A stretch of DNA of 64,000 nt, taken from the NCBI GenBank assembly GCA_026545225.1, contig CM048853.1:17734755-17798754 (forward strand). The letters are read 5' to 3'. Positions 23,501 through 34,682 of this stretch are shown here, piece by piece. The stretch comes from Cornus controversa. Its lineage: Eukaryota > Streptophyta > Magnoliopsida > Cornales > Cornaceae. Position 1 is the first letter of the stretch. Each line of letters begins with the position of its first letter. Position numbers and translations under genes: made by a program. The notes beneath the pieces were generated by a model. It worked only from the letters and a program-made list of their open reading frames with translations, was not told the origin of the DNA and did no database searches.

Positions 23501-24305
23501 AGACATATGTGTTCTTTATACATATTGGTGCGAATGTCTACTACTTTCAAGCATGTTGCAAATGATTTCAAAAATCATGTGTTGTGGATTTTGTATGTTC
23601 ATATGTGCTAGAGTAGTCATATACATCATTGGTTCATGCATGCTAGGTGGGGCATGGTCTTAAGTATTGTGATATATTTGAGTGCATGTATATTTTTGAG
23701 AATATGTGAGGATCGACCTGCTGCAGCGGTGATAGTATGGTTCTACATACCTTGTTGGGCCTTTGAGCTCACCCCCTCCCAGGTTTTGCAGGTATTGCTG
23801 GTTTTGGAGTTAGTTAGGGGACTGACAGCACCGGTTGCAGAGGTAGTATCTAGATTCCTTAGAACCTAGTGTATATCCAGGATATTGGACAGATAGATGC
23901 TTTACATTTGGATTAAATGTATAAAGCGATTTATATTGATTCAGTTCCTTCAAATGTATTTATTCATGTGATGTATGTATTTAATACGGATATTCAAGGA
24001 CTGAGGCATGTATATTTATGATTGTTTATGCATGTTGTAGAAATATTGGGGGGACACGGGCCCAGAAGTGTCCATATTTATTGTTAGATATAAAATGCTG
24101 GGGGGGACACGTGCCCAGAAGTGTCCATATGAATTGTAAAGCAGGTGTAGTATGCCAGGAGCTGATTATTTAGAATGGGTCATGCCCGATTTTCGTAAAA
24201 ATAATAGGAAATTGAATTGTATGATCAGGTGGAGGTTATGTCGTGAGGGTGATCTCACGGGGTTCACACCTCGGTTTTCCGGGCCTCGGGAATCGGGGCG
24301 TGACA
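20505..24305 (+). mobile_element. Solo LTR, 3.8 kb, long-LTR Ty3/gypsy family
   Basis: Starts TGTAAGGACCG and ends GGGGCGTGACA. It is flanked by TACAC on both sides with no PBS, coding region or second LTR, so it is a solo LTR formed by LTR-LTR recombination. The same LTR occurs at 58010-61718, where an initiator-tRNA-Met PBS follows, which fixes the orientation as plus. Inside are a purine tract (20824-20930), a GC-rich block (20940-21900), AT-rich DNA with TATA-like runs, and a minisatellite (22934-23206). The ORFs in the GC-rich block occur on both strands and match no protein I know. Confidence 0.9.
22934..23206. repeat. Minisatellite in the solo LTR (GGAGTAGAGAATACTCGGTG units)
   Basis: Six units share CACCTCGGAGTAGAGAATAC and the following TCGGTGA, separated by spacers of variable length. 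Within each unit GAGTA and TACTC form a small inverted repeat around GAGAA. The same array is at 60348-60606 in the second LTR. Confidence 0.8.
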
Positions 24306-24811
24306 TACACTAATGTTCTTGGATTAGTATCATTCATTAATTAACCAATAGCAATCCACTTGCAGGCCACCCACTTGCAGTACCTTAATTAAATATACAA
24401 TAAAAATACAAAACATAATATATTTTAATTAATCAGCTCAACAAACAGAAAAATTAAAGGTTGTGGATCGGAGACCGGCCCACCTCAGAACATGTCGATT
24501 CTAAACATAAAATACTTCCTCCAATTAACTCAACAAATAGAAAATTTATGCACACATAAGTGTGTGTGTGTGTAGGTGGGCTGTAGAGACCAATGTTTTC
24601 TGTGGTTTCTCTCTCACAAGCTAAAAATATAGAGAGCCATCTTCATCCACGTCACTCCAGTGCTTCCTCCATTCCAACTAATTGCCAACTTCTCTCTTCC
24701 TCAACATGATCTCTCCCACTCTCTTTTTATCTCTTTGGCCATTCTCTCTCCAATCCTTCTCTTTTGCAACCTTCTTCTTCTCCACTAGGACCACCACTCT
24801 GCACTATCACC
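24306..24811. other. Short CACTA segment upstream of the 5PTase fragment
   Basis: It contains TACAC at its left edge, then AT-rich DNA and a CT-rich leader (24600-24811) that may be the original 5' UTR and promoter-proximal DNA of the captured gene. Confidence 0.5.
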
Positions 24812-25369
24812 ATGCCCAGAAAGCAAGGAGAAGTGAGCACCTCTCTCTTTCTTCATTTTACTATGTATCTTAAATTATGTATAGTTTGCATGGGTAAGTA
24901 AAAATTATATGTATGGTTTCTTTAGGTCATGTGGCCCAGATTGGTAGCTAAGATCCTCAAAAAGAGATTGGGTAGCAACAATTTTGTCGCAGATTTTTCG
25001 AGCAATCCAAAAACTTTTCTAGAGTTTCAAGGCCTAGATGATCAAGCACATCCCAGCTCTAAGACCATCTTCAATGAACATGTGGAGACTCACAATTACA
25101 AGTAAGAAAGGGCTCATTACTAATTTGTCCTAACTGGCCTATATATATATATATATATCATTTATTAACCATGCATGCTAAAAACCAAGTATTTCTATAT
25201 TTACACAATTACACACAGAGGTGCTTTAGATTTTTTATTTTTTATTTTTTTCTTTTTATAGGCTTTCTGTTAGTAATTGGAACATTGGCAAGGTAGCACC
25301 AACAAATGATTTGAATATGGAGGATTTGCTTGACACATGCAACACTTCATGTGACATCTATGTTTTTGG
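24812..25369 (+). pseudogene. Captured first three exons of a type I inositol polyphosphate 5-phosphatase
   Basis: Exon 1 (24812-24832) gives MPRKQGE and ends at gtgagc. Exon 2 (24926-25101) gives VMWPRLVAKILKKRLGSNNF and a variable stretch. Exon 3 (25262-25369) gives the domain start with NWNIGKVAPTNDLNMEDLLD and CDIYVFG, just before where a FQE motif would follow. Splice sites are GT-AG and the frames join, with a Lys codon split across intron 2. No stop or shift is present. The enzyme hydrolyses the 5-phosphate of inositol phosphates and phosphoinositides. This piece lacks almost all of the catalytic domain. NWNIGK differs slightly from the usual TWNVGG. Confidence 0.8.
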
Positions 25370-26210
25370 GTAAACTTTAACACCTCAAAATTATATGACC
25401 AAATTTAAATAAAAGTGTAGGAGTGCAACCAGAATACTGATATAAATTACTTTGTAAATGTGTTTGAGAATCCAAAAATGTACAAAGTACCTATAACAGA
25501 CGCTCGACAACAAGGTGATGGTATTTCTCAAATGTTTGGTTGTACATGAAACTAGCAAACATATACACTATACATAACTCTCTTACTATATTCCTTTTAT
25601 TATGCTCCAAAATAATGTGTGCCCATGTTGAATGCTCTATGTTATAAAAAACACTATTTTGTCCAGGAAACAAAAGAAGAATGATAATAAAAATACAATT
25701 TTTTTTAGTGACGTTTGGTTTGGGTATTTGATAAATCCCTTAGACACATTCCCACTTGAAATAAGTACTTGATTCGATGTAATGTAGCAAGAACCCAAGC
25801 TTGAGGTGTAAAACTGAAATGCAAGTTCCACACAAACTACATTGAAAAAAAAAATGGATAATCTTGAGGAGTAAAATACAAGGCTTTATAGATGGATAAT
25901 CTTGAGGAGTAAAATACAAGGATTTCGAGGTGAGGGGAGGATTGGAAGAATAGCTATGTAAAGACCATTCTTGCAAACAAAAAGAAAAATCAACATATAA
26001 TCCATCAACCACCATTCCAGAGCATCAATATATGCATGTAAATCAAAAAAACTCAAACTTGGCAAAACAAATTAATATAAAAGCATGAATGATAGTTATA
26101 TGATCTAGCTAATACCATAAAGGTGGAGCTCCATTAACTCCACAAGATAATGGTGAGTAGAGAGACAGTTAGGAAGGCTATTGACAAGGTGATGGGTATG
26201 GGAAAAGAAG
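25370..26210. other. CACTA internal DNA, no gene seen
   Basis: AT-rich. A tandem duplication of about 40 bp (GATGGATAATCTTGAGGAGT) occurs at 25853-25930. No continuation of the 5-phosphatase gene is seen. Confidence 0.5.
26206..26210. repeat. Probable target duplication of the Athila element (AGAAG / AGAAA)
   Basis: AGAAG precedes the element and AGAAA follows it at 36051-36055: four of five bases agree. Confidence 0.5.
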
Positions 26211-27617
26211 TGATGTGGCTAAACTCGAATTATATTGTAAGCTTAATTTTGCCCTTTTTATCAAAATATAATTTAACCACTCGCAAGAGCACGAATCTTT
26301 GTAGATAAGGTTCTATATAGAGGGTATCGATCCCACGAGGACTAGTCGTAATTGTCTTGAAGGAAGATTAATTCCACTTTAATCCAAAAAATAAGGTTTT
26401 GAGTTTTTGTTTATAAAACTATTGCATAAATGTAATAACAAGAAATTTAAAGAGTTTAAGTTGGGAGAGAGAGGTAGGGGTGGTTTCCACCACTAGCCAT
26501 TCACATGTTCATAAGTGTAGCAAGCATGAGATTCATAAATTAAATGCCTAATAATGTCATTAGGCTTGTGGCATCAATGACATATCAAAAGATCAATGTG
26601 TGTGCCAACCTATCATAATCCATCTTCAACAAGCATAGCTCTTCAACCTAACTAACTACATAATTACCCTACTATCTAAGTGAACCTACATGCATCCAAA
26701 CTACCTTATCTTGGCATGGTCTATACAAGCAAACACCACACATTCATTTAAGTACCATTATCTAGCCATCATTTGCACTTCTTGTGGAAGATGCAAATGT
26801 TGTGCATTCATATGAAGATTATACTTTAAGACAAGAATAAAACCAAAATCACATGAATATATAGAAGAAATGTATTAGTGTACATGGTCACTAGGCTAAA
26901 TAATCAACATTTAATTACAAATCCTAAGTGCTACAAAGATGAACAAGTTTACATGGCTAGGGGTTGAAACCAACACCCTAGTAGAAGAGTTAGTTGCTCA
27001 TGGTTGCCTTGCACTCTTCCATTGATGGAGAAGATGAAGCTTCTTGGTCTAGTTCAGCTCTTCTTTCTCCTCTCCCGAATCTCTCCTTTTGTAATCTGAT
27101 GTGTATTGAGAGATCCCCCAGAGATATGAGGCTTCCTTGTGCTTTATGGATCCCTTTTCAACCTTGGGGCCCACCATATATATATATATCAATATATATA
27201 TGCATTATATCAAGAAGGTCCCCAAGGGTAGTCAGACAATCCCCCTAAGTCGTGCAAAAATGGGGATTTTGTTGCAAGTGGGAAAGCAGGTGAGCAAGTG
27301 GGCAAGTGGCTTCTGCAGAATCTTGATCAATCGAGATTGAATCTCGATTGATCGAGATTTCGATCAATCGAAATGAGATCTCGATCAATCGAGATCTCGA
27401 TTGATCGAGATCAACATCTCGATTGATCGAGATGCCTTGGCTGCAATTCTGACTTTTCTCTTCAGCTGTAAATGGCCTCAAACTTTGTTCCTTTTACTAC
27501 AAGACCTGCAATACATCAAAAACACAAAAATACCGTAAACATATCTCGGTAAACGTAGAAACGGGACTAACATATGTAATAAATAGGGTTTAAATGCATA
27601 GAATTGAACACTTATCA
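26211..27617 (-). repeat. Athila 3' LTR
   Basis: 1,407 bp, ends TGATGTGG and CTTATCA on the plus strand. Compared with the 5' LTR it has a longer palindromic TCGAT array, a shorter TA run at about 27178, and lacks about 9 bp after AGGGT near 27231. Confidence 0.9.
27317..27432. repeat. Palindromic TCTCGAT-NN-ATCGAGA array in Athila 3' LTR
   Basis: Head-to-tail copies of near-perfect palindromes such as TCTCGATTGATCGAGA and TTCGATCAATCGAA. Longer than the matching array at 35811-35866. Confidence 0.85.
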
Positions 27618-27630
27618 CACCCCCAAACTT
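27618..27630 (-). other. Athila polypurine tract
   Basis: Reverse complement reads AAGTTTGGGGGTG directly before the LTR start TGATAAG. This is the expected place and composition for the plus-strand primer. Confidence 0.7.
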
Positions 27631-29093
27631 ACATATTGCTAGTCCCTTAGCAATGCAATATTACAAAAATAAAATTAACTATCTTATACAAAAATTTAAT
27701 CATGCTCAGTCATCAACTAGATAAAGGGCGATCATCCGTTCATTTCACATTTGGCAAATGCAACAAGTATTACAGAACTATGTGGTCATTAGCAAAAATG
27801 GACTTTCACAAGCTATAAATAAATGACGGTCCCCACATAATGGCCACTCCGAACAAACATACCAATTTTGATCCCAAAATCCTCTTTGAAAAGTGAACAT
27901 GTATTCTAACGCGTGGCTTTTGTCATATTTGGAGAAGAAAATGAACAAATCTATTTTTAAGAGAAAAACTCATTGAAAACACTCGACACTGTTGTTCATT
28001 ATCACAAAACATTCATGATTGCTCATGTGCGGATGACCGTGCAATGCTTAGCTCTTTTTGCTTTCTTGTAAGCCCATGTAGCGGCATTGGGCCAATGACT
28101 CCCAAACCAATTGGTTTTAGGGCATTAGGTGAAGAAACACCCCTCGAACTTAATAACCGAGCTTACAAGGCGATGAGCTTAAGCAAGCCACCCACTTATT
28201 ATTGCTCAACCTTGCACACTTATACGCGAATACTCCCTGCTTTGAGGCATAGAAATCCGGTTTATTGAGTGAGAAGGCTTATTGCATTTTTTATTTTTTT
28301 TTACAATAACTGGAAGAACATATTCTTTAAGTTGTTCAGATAAAAACAGAAATTTACAAAATTCTCCATCAGACTTATACCCCACAATTTAAAATGCATG
28401 TGTGCGAATTTGTGCGGTTAAGGACAAATTTAGGGCAAGAACTATACGTGCTCATATTTGGACAAAAATGTAGACCGTTCTAGCCCATTATATAGCTTGC
28501 AAAAGTACAGGTATTTACAGTGTTAAAGTTCTTAACTACCTGCTGCATTTACCTCGGACATTTATTCGAATGGTCTGCCTTTAAAAAGGAAGACATAATA
28601 GCAAGCATGCAAAAATATCAAGAAAAGAAACTTGCTCTACAATGACAATCAATATAACGATTGAACATTGCATGCATATGCAAGTGGTATAGCATACCGC
28701 ACCCCCAAACTTATATGCAGCATTGTCCTCAATGTTTGAACAAGAAGAACAAGGAAAGAAAGTACCGGGACTGCAGAATGCGACAAAAATGGTATTCCAC
28801 AGTAGCGGTCCTCCTGCAAATAAGAAAAACCTGCACAGAACACCAACTGGATACCACGAGCATTAAAAGGAACAAAAAGTATATGAAAAGAACATAATGA
28901 AATAATAATGCACAAACGGACAATGCCAAGATCACTGCATATCTAAGGTTCTGAACTGGTGTTTTCCAATTGTCTAAGAGGTCTATGCGATAAGATATTG
29001 ACTATCCAGGCACGCTAACGTATAACATGCAAAGGGGCTGCCTTTATTTATTAACGCCATACTGCGTTGAAGCAATCTCAACAGTATTGGGAA
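27631..29093. other. Athila 3' non-coding region
   Basis: Between the env-like ORF and the PPT. No coding motif on either strand. Short ORFs here have no family resemblance. Long 3' untranslated regions are usual in Athila elements. Confidence 0.6.
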
Positions 29094-30131
29094 TTAAAAC
29101 CAGGCAAAACCCTGCTGGAGCCGCTCAACATCAGTTGCGAGGTAGGAATAGCCAGTCGCCAGGATGTCGTGCCGCTCTGCAGCAATATCCATCTCCTCCT
29201 CCTCCATCTCCTCATCATCTGACTCACCCTCGGTCGGCTCTCCCTCATCCATCTCCACCGGGGCATCCATATCTACATCGTCTGGTGGATCGCCCTGGTG
29301 GTCCTGTTGCTCTAAGTGTTGCCTCACCCGCTCCCACTGCGTAGATGTGAAGCGGGTGGACGGTGCCAACTGAACGTCAGTATCACTGACAGGTATACTG
29401 GCACAACTGAGAAAAGCTACGACCAGGAAAGGGAAGGGAAGCCGCCAGCTCGCTGCTCGCTGCATCCTCTTGTTGATGAGGCCGTCCCAAACCTTGAACA
29501 TCTGCCCCCATACCAGCGATGGGACAGAAAACCACGTGCCCGTGTGGAAAGCATAAAGGCAACGGAGGAGGTCGCCCCTGTGCTTTGCCACGTGCTGCAG
29601 AGGACACGCGTTCTTGATGAGAACGGTGTCCAGGAACCATAATCTGCTAGGGCACATCGATTTGGACGTGCAGTTGTCACTGGGCATGGTAAACACCCCG
29701 CCACACATGTCCATAACGATGGAAAATAGTGTCGAGTCTGCTGGAAGCACGGCCCTGTAAAGTGGTCGACCGTCCTGGTCAACCATATCGGGAGGCTGCT
29801 GGTGAGGTATGCCGAGTATCTGCGCAATCTGGCTCGACGTGATGGTGATCGTCGTGGTGCCCACAACCGTCTCCAATGTGTTCGGCGCTGTGCAGGAGTA
29901 GGTCATGCACTCGTAGAAGACCTGCACTAAGCGCTCGTGTGCCACATCAGTAGGAGGCACACACAATCGGTTGAGGCGACGCCTCCTGAGCTCGGTGACA
30001 GTCCATGCGCTGTTAGGACACCTCTTGAACTCGCCCAGGTCAAATATCTGCTCCAGGTGAAACTTTCGAGACCGGAAGGCTAGCCCGAGCACGTCTCGAA
30101 CAGAACCGGGGGCATTCTTCACCCTCGCCAT
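29094..30131 (-). CDS. Athila env-like (third ORF) protein, intact
   Basis: An uninterrupted 345-residue ORF, MARVKNAPGS at the start. It has the RSRKFHLEQIFDLGEFK and TSSQIAQILGIP regions typical of the putative plant retrotransposon (Transposase_32 / env-like) domain of Athila elements, and a very acidic tail (GESDDEEMEEEEMD). One hydrophobic stretch (FPFLVVAFLSCASIPV, about residues 228-243) could be membrane-associated. The function of this protein is not established. It is the only intact ORF of the element, and its codons are GC-richer than the surroundings. Confidence 0.8.
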   Translation of the reverse strand: MARVKNAPGSVRDVLGLAFRSRKFHLEQIFDLGEFKRCPNSAWTVTELRRRRLNRLCVPPTDVAHERLVQVFYECMTYSCTAPNTLETVVGTTTITITSSQIAQILGIPHQQPPDMVDQDGRPLYRAVLPADSTLFSIVMDMCGGVFTMPSDNCTSKSMCPSRLWFLDTVLIKNACPLQHVAKHRGDLLRCLYAFHTGTWFSVPSLVWGQMFKVWDGLINKRMQRAASWRLPFPFLVVAFLSCASIPVSDTDVQLAPSTRFTSTQWERVRQHLEQQDHQGDPPDDVDMDAPVEMDEGEPTEGESDDEEMEEEEMDIAAERHDILATGYSYLATDVERLQQGFAWF

Positions 30132-30401
30132 GATCTCAGAACAGTCTGCACTTTATTCCAAAAATTACGTAAATAAAAAGAAAATAAAAGGAATAATAAA
30201 CTAAGAATAAAAATAAAAGAATAAAAATGAAAATGAGGTCCTAGTCCATGGTGCTGACTCATGAATTCAAAAATTCGCTCTCAAAGAGGCAGCGTAAGTG
30301 GATGCAACCGAAACGAAGATGCCGTGGTTACAAACCGTACAGTAAGCATTCGAAGCAAAAATAATGCAATATTTCCCCCATACATGAATTCCTACCCCCC
30401 C

Positions 30402-30849
30402 CTCCGAAACCCGCAAAATCCCATTATGAATACCGCAAATGCACCACTCCAACCCAACATCAACTGTCTATGTTTATTACGCCATAAAACTACCAAAAAT
30501 AGTGAGAAAGTACGCAAAAGATGGCCATGCATCACTTACCTTAGGGTGAAGATGATGAACGGCACACAAAGATGAAAGCCCACTCGCAGCCGCGAAGAGA
30601 TGGACGCGCGAGTGCTCGCGGGGATCTCCGAAACCCGCAAAATCCCATTATGAATACCGCAAATGCACCACTCCAACCCAACATCAACTGTCTATGTTTA
30701 TTACGCCATAAAACTACCAAAAATAGTGAGAAAGTACGCAAAAGATGGCCATGCATCACTTACCTTAGGGTGAAGATGATGAACGGCACACAAAGATGAA
30801 AGCCCACTCGCAGCCGCGAAGAGATGGACGCGCGAGTGCTCGCGGGGAT
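30402..30849. repeat. Perfect 224-bp tandem duplication
   Basis: Units 30402-30625 and 30626-30849 look identical base for base. Non-coding, inside the Athila element, upstream of the env-like ORF. Identity implies a recent event. Confidence 0.85.
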
Positions 30850-31023
30850 CTCGGACAACGGCGAACGGCGGTCTATGGTCGAGGATGGTAGATCAAGCGC
30901 GGGATGGTGCTTGGAGAAGCTCTGGATCGCTCAGAGAGAAGGAAGAAGTCGGATGGTCTTTTGAAATGAGAGGGAAGCCCAACGGTTTAAATAATAATTC
31001 AGCTCACGTGCAGGCATCACGTG

Positions 31024-31383
31024 CATCTCGATTGATCGAGATGTGCATCTCGATTGATTGAGATTTCGATTAATCGAAATCCTACTTCGATCAATCGAGA
31101 TTAGTCTCGATCAATCGAAATCAACTTCGATCAATCGAGATTTTCTTCACTGAATCGAGACTTTAATTCGATCAATCGAGACTTTAATTCGATCAATCGA
31201 AATCCCATTTTGATCAATCGAAATTTCGATCGATTGAGGATCTATCGAAGTGCTATCAAAGAATACTACCTCTCGGGACTTTGGACTTGGCAAATTCTTT
31301 GCAATATCTCGATCAATCGAGACCGAAATCTCGATCAATCAAAATCTCGATTGATCGAGATCTCAGCTTCGACCAATCGAGAT
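31024..31383. repeat. Palindromic TCGAT array inside the Athila body
   Basis: About ten copies of TCTCGATCAATCGAGA-like palindromes and their TTCGATCAATCGAA variants, with AT spacers. Located where pol would be. ORFs with repeated SIDR/SINRD residues here are translations of the repeat. Confidence 0.85.
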
Positions 31384-31553
31384 GCTAAAAAATAGCCAGC
31401 TTAAGTCATGCTTCATGGACTTGGATTTTTGGGACTTAGATACTAAATTGCTTAGATACTAAATGTAACTTGGATTAAAGGGACATCATGGAAGCATGAT
31501 AACTACCATGGCTTCACCACCTTACACGTCTATGGCATAACATTCGAATCGGC

Positions 31554-34376
31554 TCACGAGTCAAAATAGACAGGATCCGTCAAAGTGACGACATCCACGT
31601 ATTCCGTGGTAACTTGGTCATCCACCCACATTTTTAAGCGCTGCCCATTTACTTTGAACAACGAGCCATCTTTCAAGTCCTTCAATTCCACCGCTCCGTG
31701 GGGAGCGACGGAATTAACCCACGGAGGAAAAGGTTCTCTCGAAACTCTCCAATTAGGCAAATCCATGACAGTAGTGACATCAAGCATTGAGTTGACTTCA
31801 CAAATGGATTGCTCAATGTCAAAATTGTCACAGTTGAAGTGATTTAGGCATGCCTCTAAAGGATCCTTGGAAAGAATAGAAGGAAGTGCTTCTTGAACAA
31901 GGTCTTCCACTACATCGACACAAAAGCACTCACTTTCGTCTTCGGATGTGTGGTGGGAAGCATTGAAGATGTTCAAGCGGACTTTCATATTCCCGAAAGA
32001 GATGTCCATCACTCTGGTTCGGCAATTAACGTAAGCGTTTGCCGTGGCCAAGAATGGACGACCTAGAATGATAGGAATATGTCGATTTAGATTTTGGACT
32101 GGTTTCGTGTCAAGGACTATGAAGTCCACCGAAAAGTAGAATTTGTCCACTTGAATGATTACATCCTCAATTATGCCACGTGGTTGCTTCACCGAGCGGT
32201 CGACAAGTTGCAACACAACTGTGGTATGCTTAAGTTCCCCCAAACCTAGTTGTTGGTAAACTGAGAATGGAAGCAAATTGACACTAGCCCCTAAGTCAAG
32301 AAGTGCCTTTTTAAAAGATTGATTTCTGATGGTGCATGAAATGGTCAGAGCACCCGGATCTTTGAATTTAGGAGGGGCTTGGTGTCGGAAAATGGAGCTT
32401 ATGTGCTCAGTTAAGAGGACTTTCTTAGGAACATTATTCCTAGATTTGCGCTTTTGAGTGCACAAGTCCTTCAAGAATTTTGCATAGGAGGGAATTTGCT
32501 GGATAGCATCAAGGAGAGGGAGATTGATCTTTACTTGTTTGAAGATCTCCATCATGTCTTGGATTTTCTCTCCTTGCTTCCCAAAATGAGAAGGTTCCTT
32601 CAATCTTTGAGGAAAAGGAACCGGAGGTTCAAAAGAAGTGTCAAGATTTGGACTTGATGAAGTCACAACTTCACTTGCCTTTCCTTTTGGATTCAATGGG
32701 ACGTTATTCACATTTGGATTTAAAGGAAACAATTTTGGATTTAAATGGGATTCTTTTGGATTTTTGGGTTGCTCTTGGGATTCCTTTCTCTCTTCCTCCC
32801 CTACTTTGGAATTGATGACTTTACCACTCCTTAAGGTGGTGATTGATTGAACTTGCTCTGGAGGAGCATTACAAGATGAAGATGATGGATCCTCAATCAT
32901 ATGAACATCCTTAGGATTCGCCACCGGTTGACTCGGCAACTTACCTTCCTCCCTTATATTCAAGGCATTAGCTAGTTGCCCGATTTGAGCTTCTAACCTA
33001 GCCATAGATTGAGCATTAGCTTCCAGCTTAGAGATTGATTGAGAGTGAGTTTGCAATAAGCGGGTATTGGCCTCAAGATTGCTCATCACTCTTTCTTCAA
33101 AGCCTTGACTTCTAGGAGGAGGTGGTGGTTGTTGGTAATTAGATCTTTGATGGTAAGGTTGAGGATTTGGCCTATATTGAGGCTGTTGAGATTGGGAATT
33201 GAAAGAATTTTGCCCTTGAAAAGAGGGACTTGATTCTTGAGGTTTCCATGAAAAAGTCGGATGGTTCTTGGAACCAGGATTGTATGTATTTGAATATGGA
33301 TCATTCAGCTATTTAGAGTACAAGGCATTCGCTTGCTCTTGAGCATAATCGGGAGATTGCCCGGCAGTAGGACAATCTCGCACAAAATGCGAAGTGCTAT
33401 AGCAAAACGAACACCCGTCCTGATTTTGGACAGATTGGCTTGGAGTAGGCAGCCCATTTTTCATGATTAAATCCATTTTTCAGGATAAGGCTTCTACTTG
33501 CATGGCAACCTCATCTACCCGTGAAATTTCATGCACTCCTCTACAAGGTTGGGTGGCCTTCCCTTTCCTAGTGGAGGAGCGTTGAGCTGAATTATTGCTT
33601 AGGGTTTGAAAAAGTTTCCATGCCTCATCGGGGCTTTTCAAAAGGTATCCACCTCCACACGCGGAGTCTATCATTTGTCTATGTTGCTCACTCACCCCAT
33701 TATAAAAACTTTACACTAGCTGCCATTTTGGGACAGCATGATGCGGACAAGATTTAAGAAGGTCTTTTAATCTCTCCCACGTCTCATGAAATTGTTCTTG
33801 ATCAATTTGGGTGAATCCGGTGATTGCTCTCCGAATATCACTCGTCTTTCCCATTGGGAAGTATTTTTTTAAGAACTCTATTTGCATCTCTGCCCAAGAA
33901 TGGATTGAGTTAGGTTCTAAGGAATTGAACCAACTTCTAGCTTTATCTTTTAGGGAGAAGGGAAACATACGCAGCTTTAGATCATCCTCCGTAAAGTGTG
34001 GTACATGAATAGTGGAACACACAGAAAGGAAGTAATCTAAGTGCCGGTATGGATCCTCATTAGGGAGACCGTGGAAGCTATTAAGAAGATTGATGGTGGA
34101 GGACTTTATTTCGAATTGATTTGCCGCTACATCCGGAAATTGAATACATGAAGGTACTTCAAATGTAGTCGGAAGATAAAAGTCCATAAGCAACTCTCCT
34201 TGAGGAGGTGGAGGTGGAGGTGGTTGTTCATGATTAAAAGGAGGTAGTCCGGGAGGTTGTCTCTCATTTGGGTCCATGTTTTCAGTCCTAGGCAATATAG
34301 GGTCCCTAGAGGTTCCTCTATGTTGTCTAAGTGTTCTTTCAAGTTCAATATTACAAGGAAGCAAAGGAAGTGACAA
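31554..34376 (-). pseudogene. Athila gag-protease
   Basis: One frame from 34376 to 31554. Gag capsid core with FPFSLKDKARSWFNSL and FLKKYFP (about 33860-33990), CCHC knuckle CSFCYSTSHFVRDC (about 33375-33416), Pro/Gln-rich linker, then aspartic protease with LLDLGASVNLLP (about 32240-32300) and IILGRPFLATA (about 32035-32065). The protease active site is DLGA, the form usual in Athila. Three in-frame stops break it: TAA 33711-33713, TGA 33480-33482 and TAG 33309-33311. The stretch from 33308 to 31554 is fully open. The frame ends at 31554 without entering RT. Confidence 0.85.
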
Positions 34377-34659
34377 TGATCGTCTACCTAGTATGCATTA
34401 ATAGTAGAACAACACCTCAATACGCAAAATAAACAATAATATATACAAAGAAAAATGAATGAACTCAAACCCACTAATTTTAGACTTTATACTCACAAAG
34501 GGTTCCAACTTCAATTCTTTTAGATGCCCGCTATGTGGTATACCTAAAATCAAGAAATCTGAGAAATAAGAACAAGATATATACAAAAAGAATGAAAGAA
34601 TTTCTAGCCTAAGAATTAAACCAGATTTAATCTTCCACTGACGACAATTACACCTTAGT

Positions 34660-34676
34660 CCCCGGCAACGGCGCCA
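34660..34676 (-). other. Athila primer binding site (tRNA-Asp)
   Basis: Reverse complement is TGGCGCCGTTGCCGGGG, which matches the 3' end of plant tRNA-Asp(GTC), six bases inside the 5' LTR. This is diagnostic for Athila elements. Confidence 0.85.
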
Positions 34677-34682
34677 AAATTT

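Noticed and set aside
31147..31395. ORFs rich in SINRD / LIEIS / IDQSRS repeats
   Set aside because: They are translations of the TCGAT palindrome arrays in several frames, as also at 27245-27481, 40653-40853 and 62267-62470.
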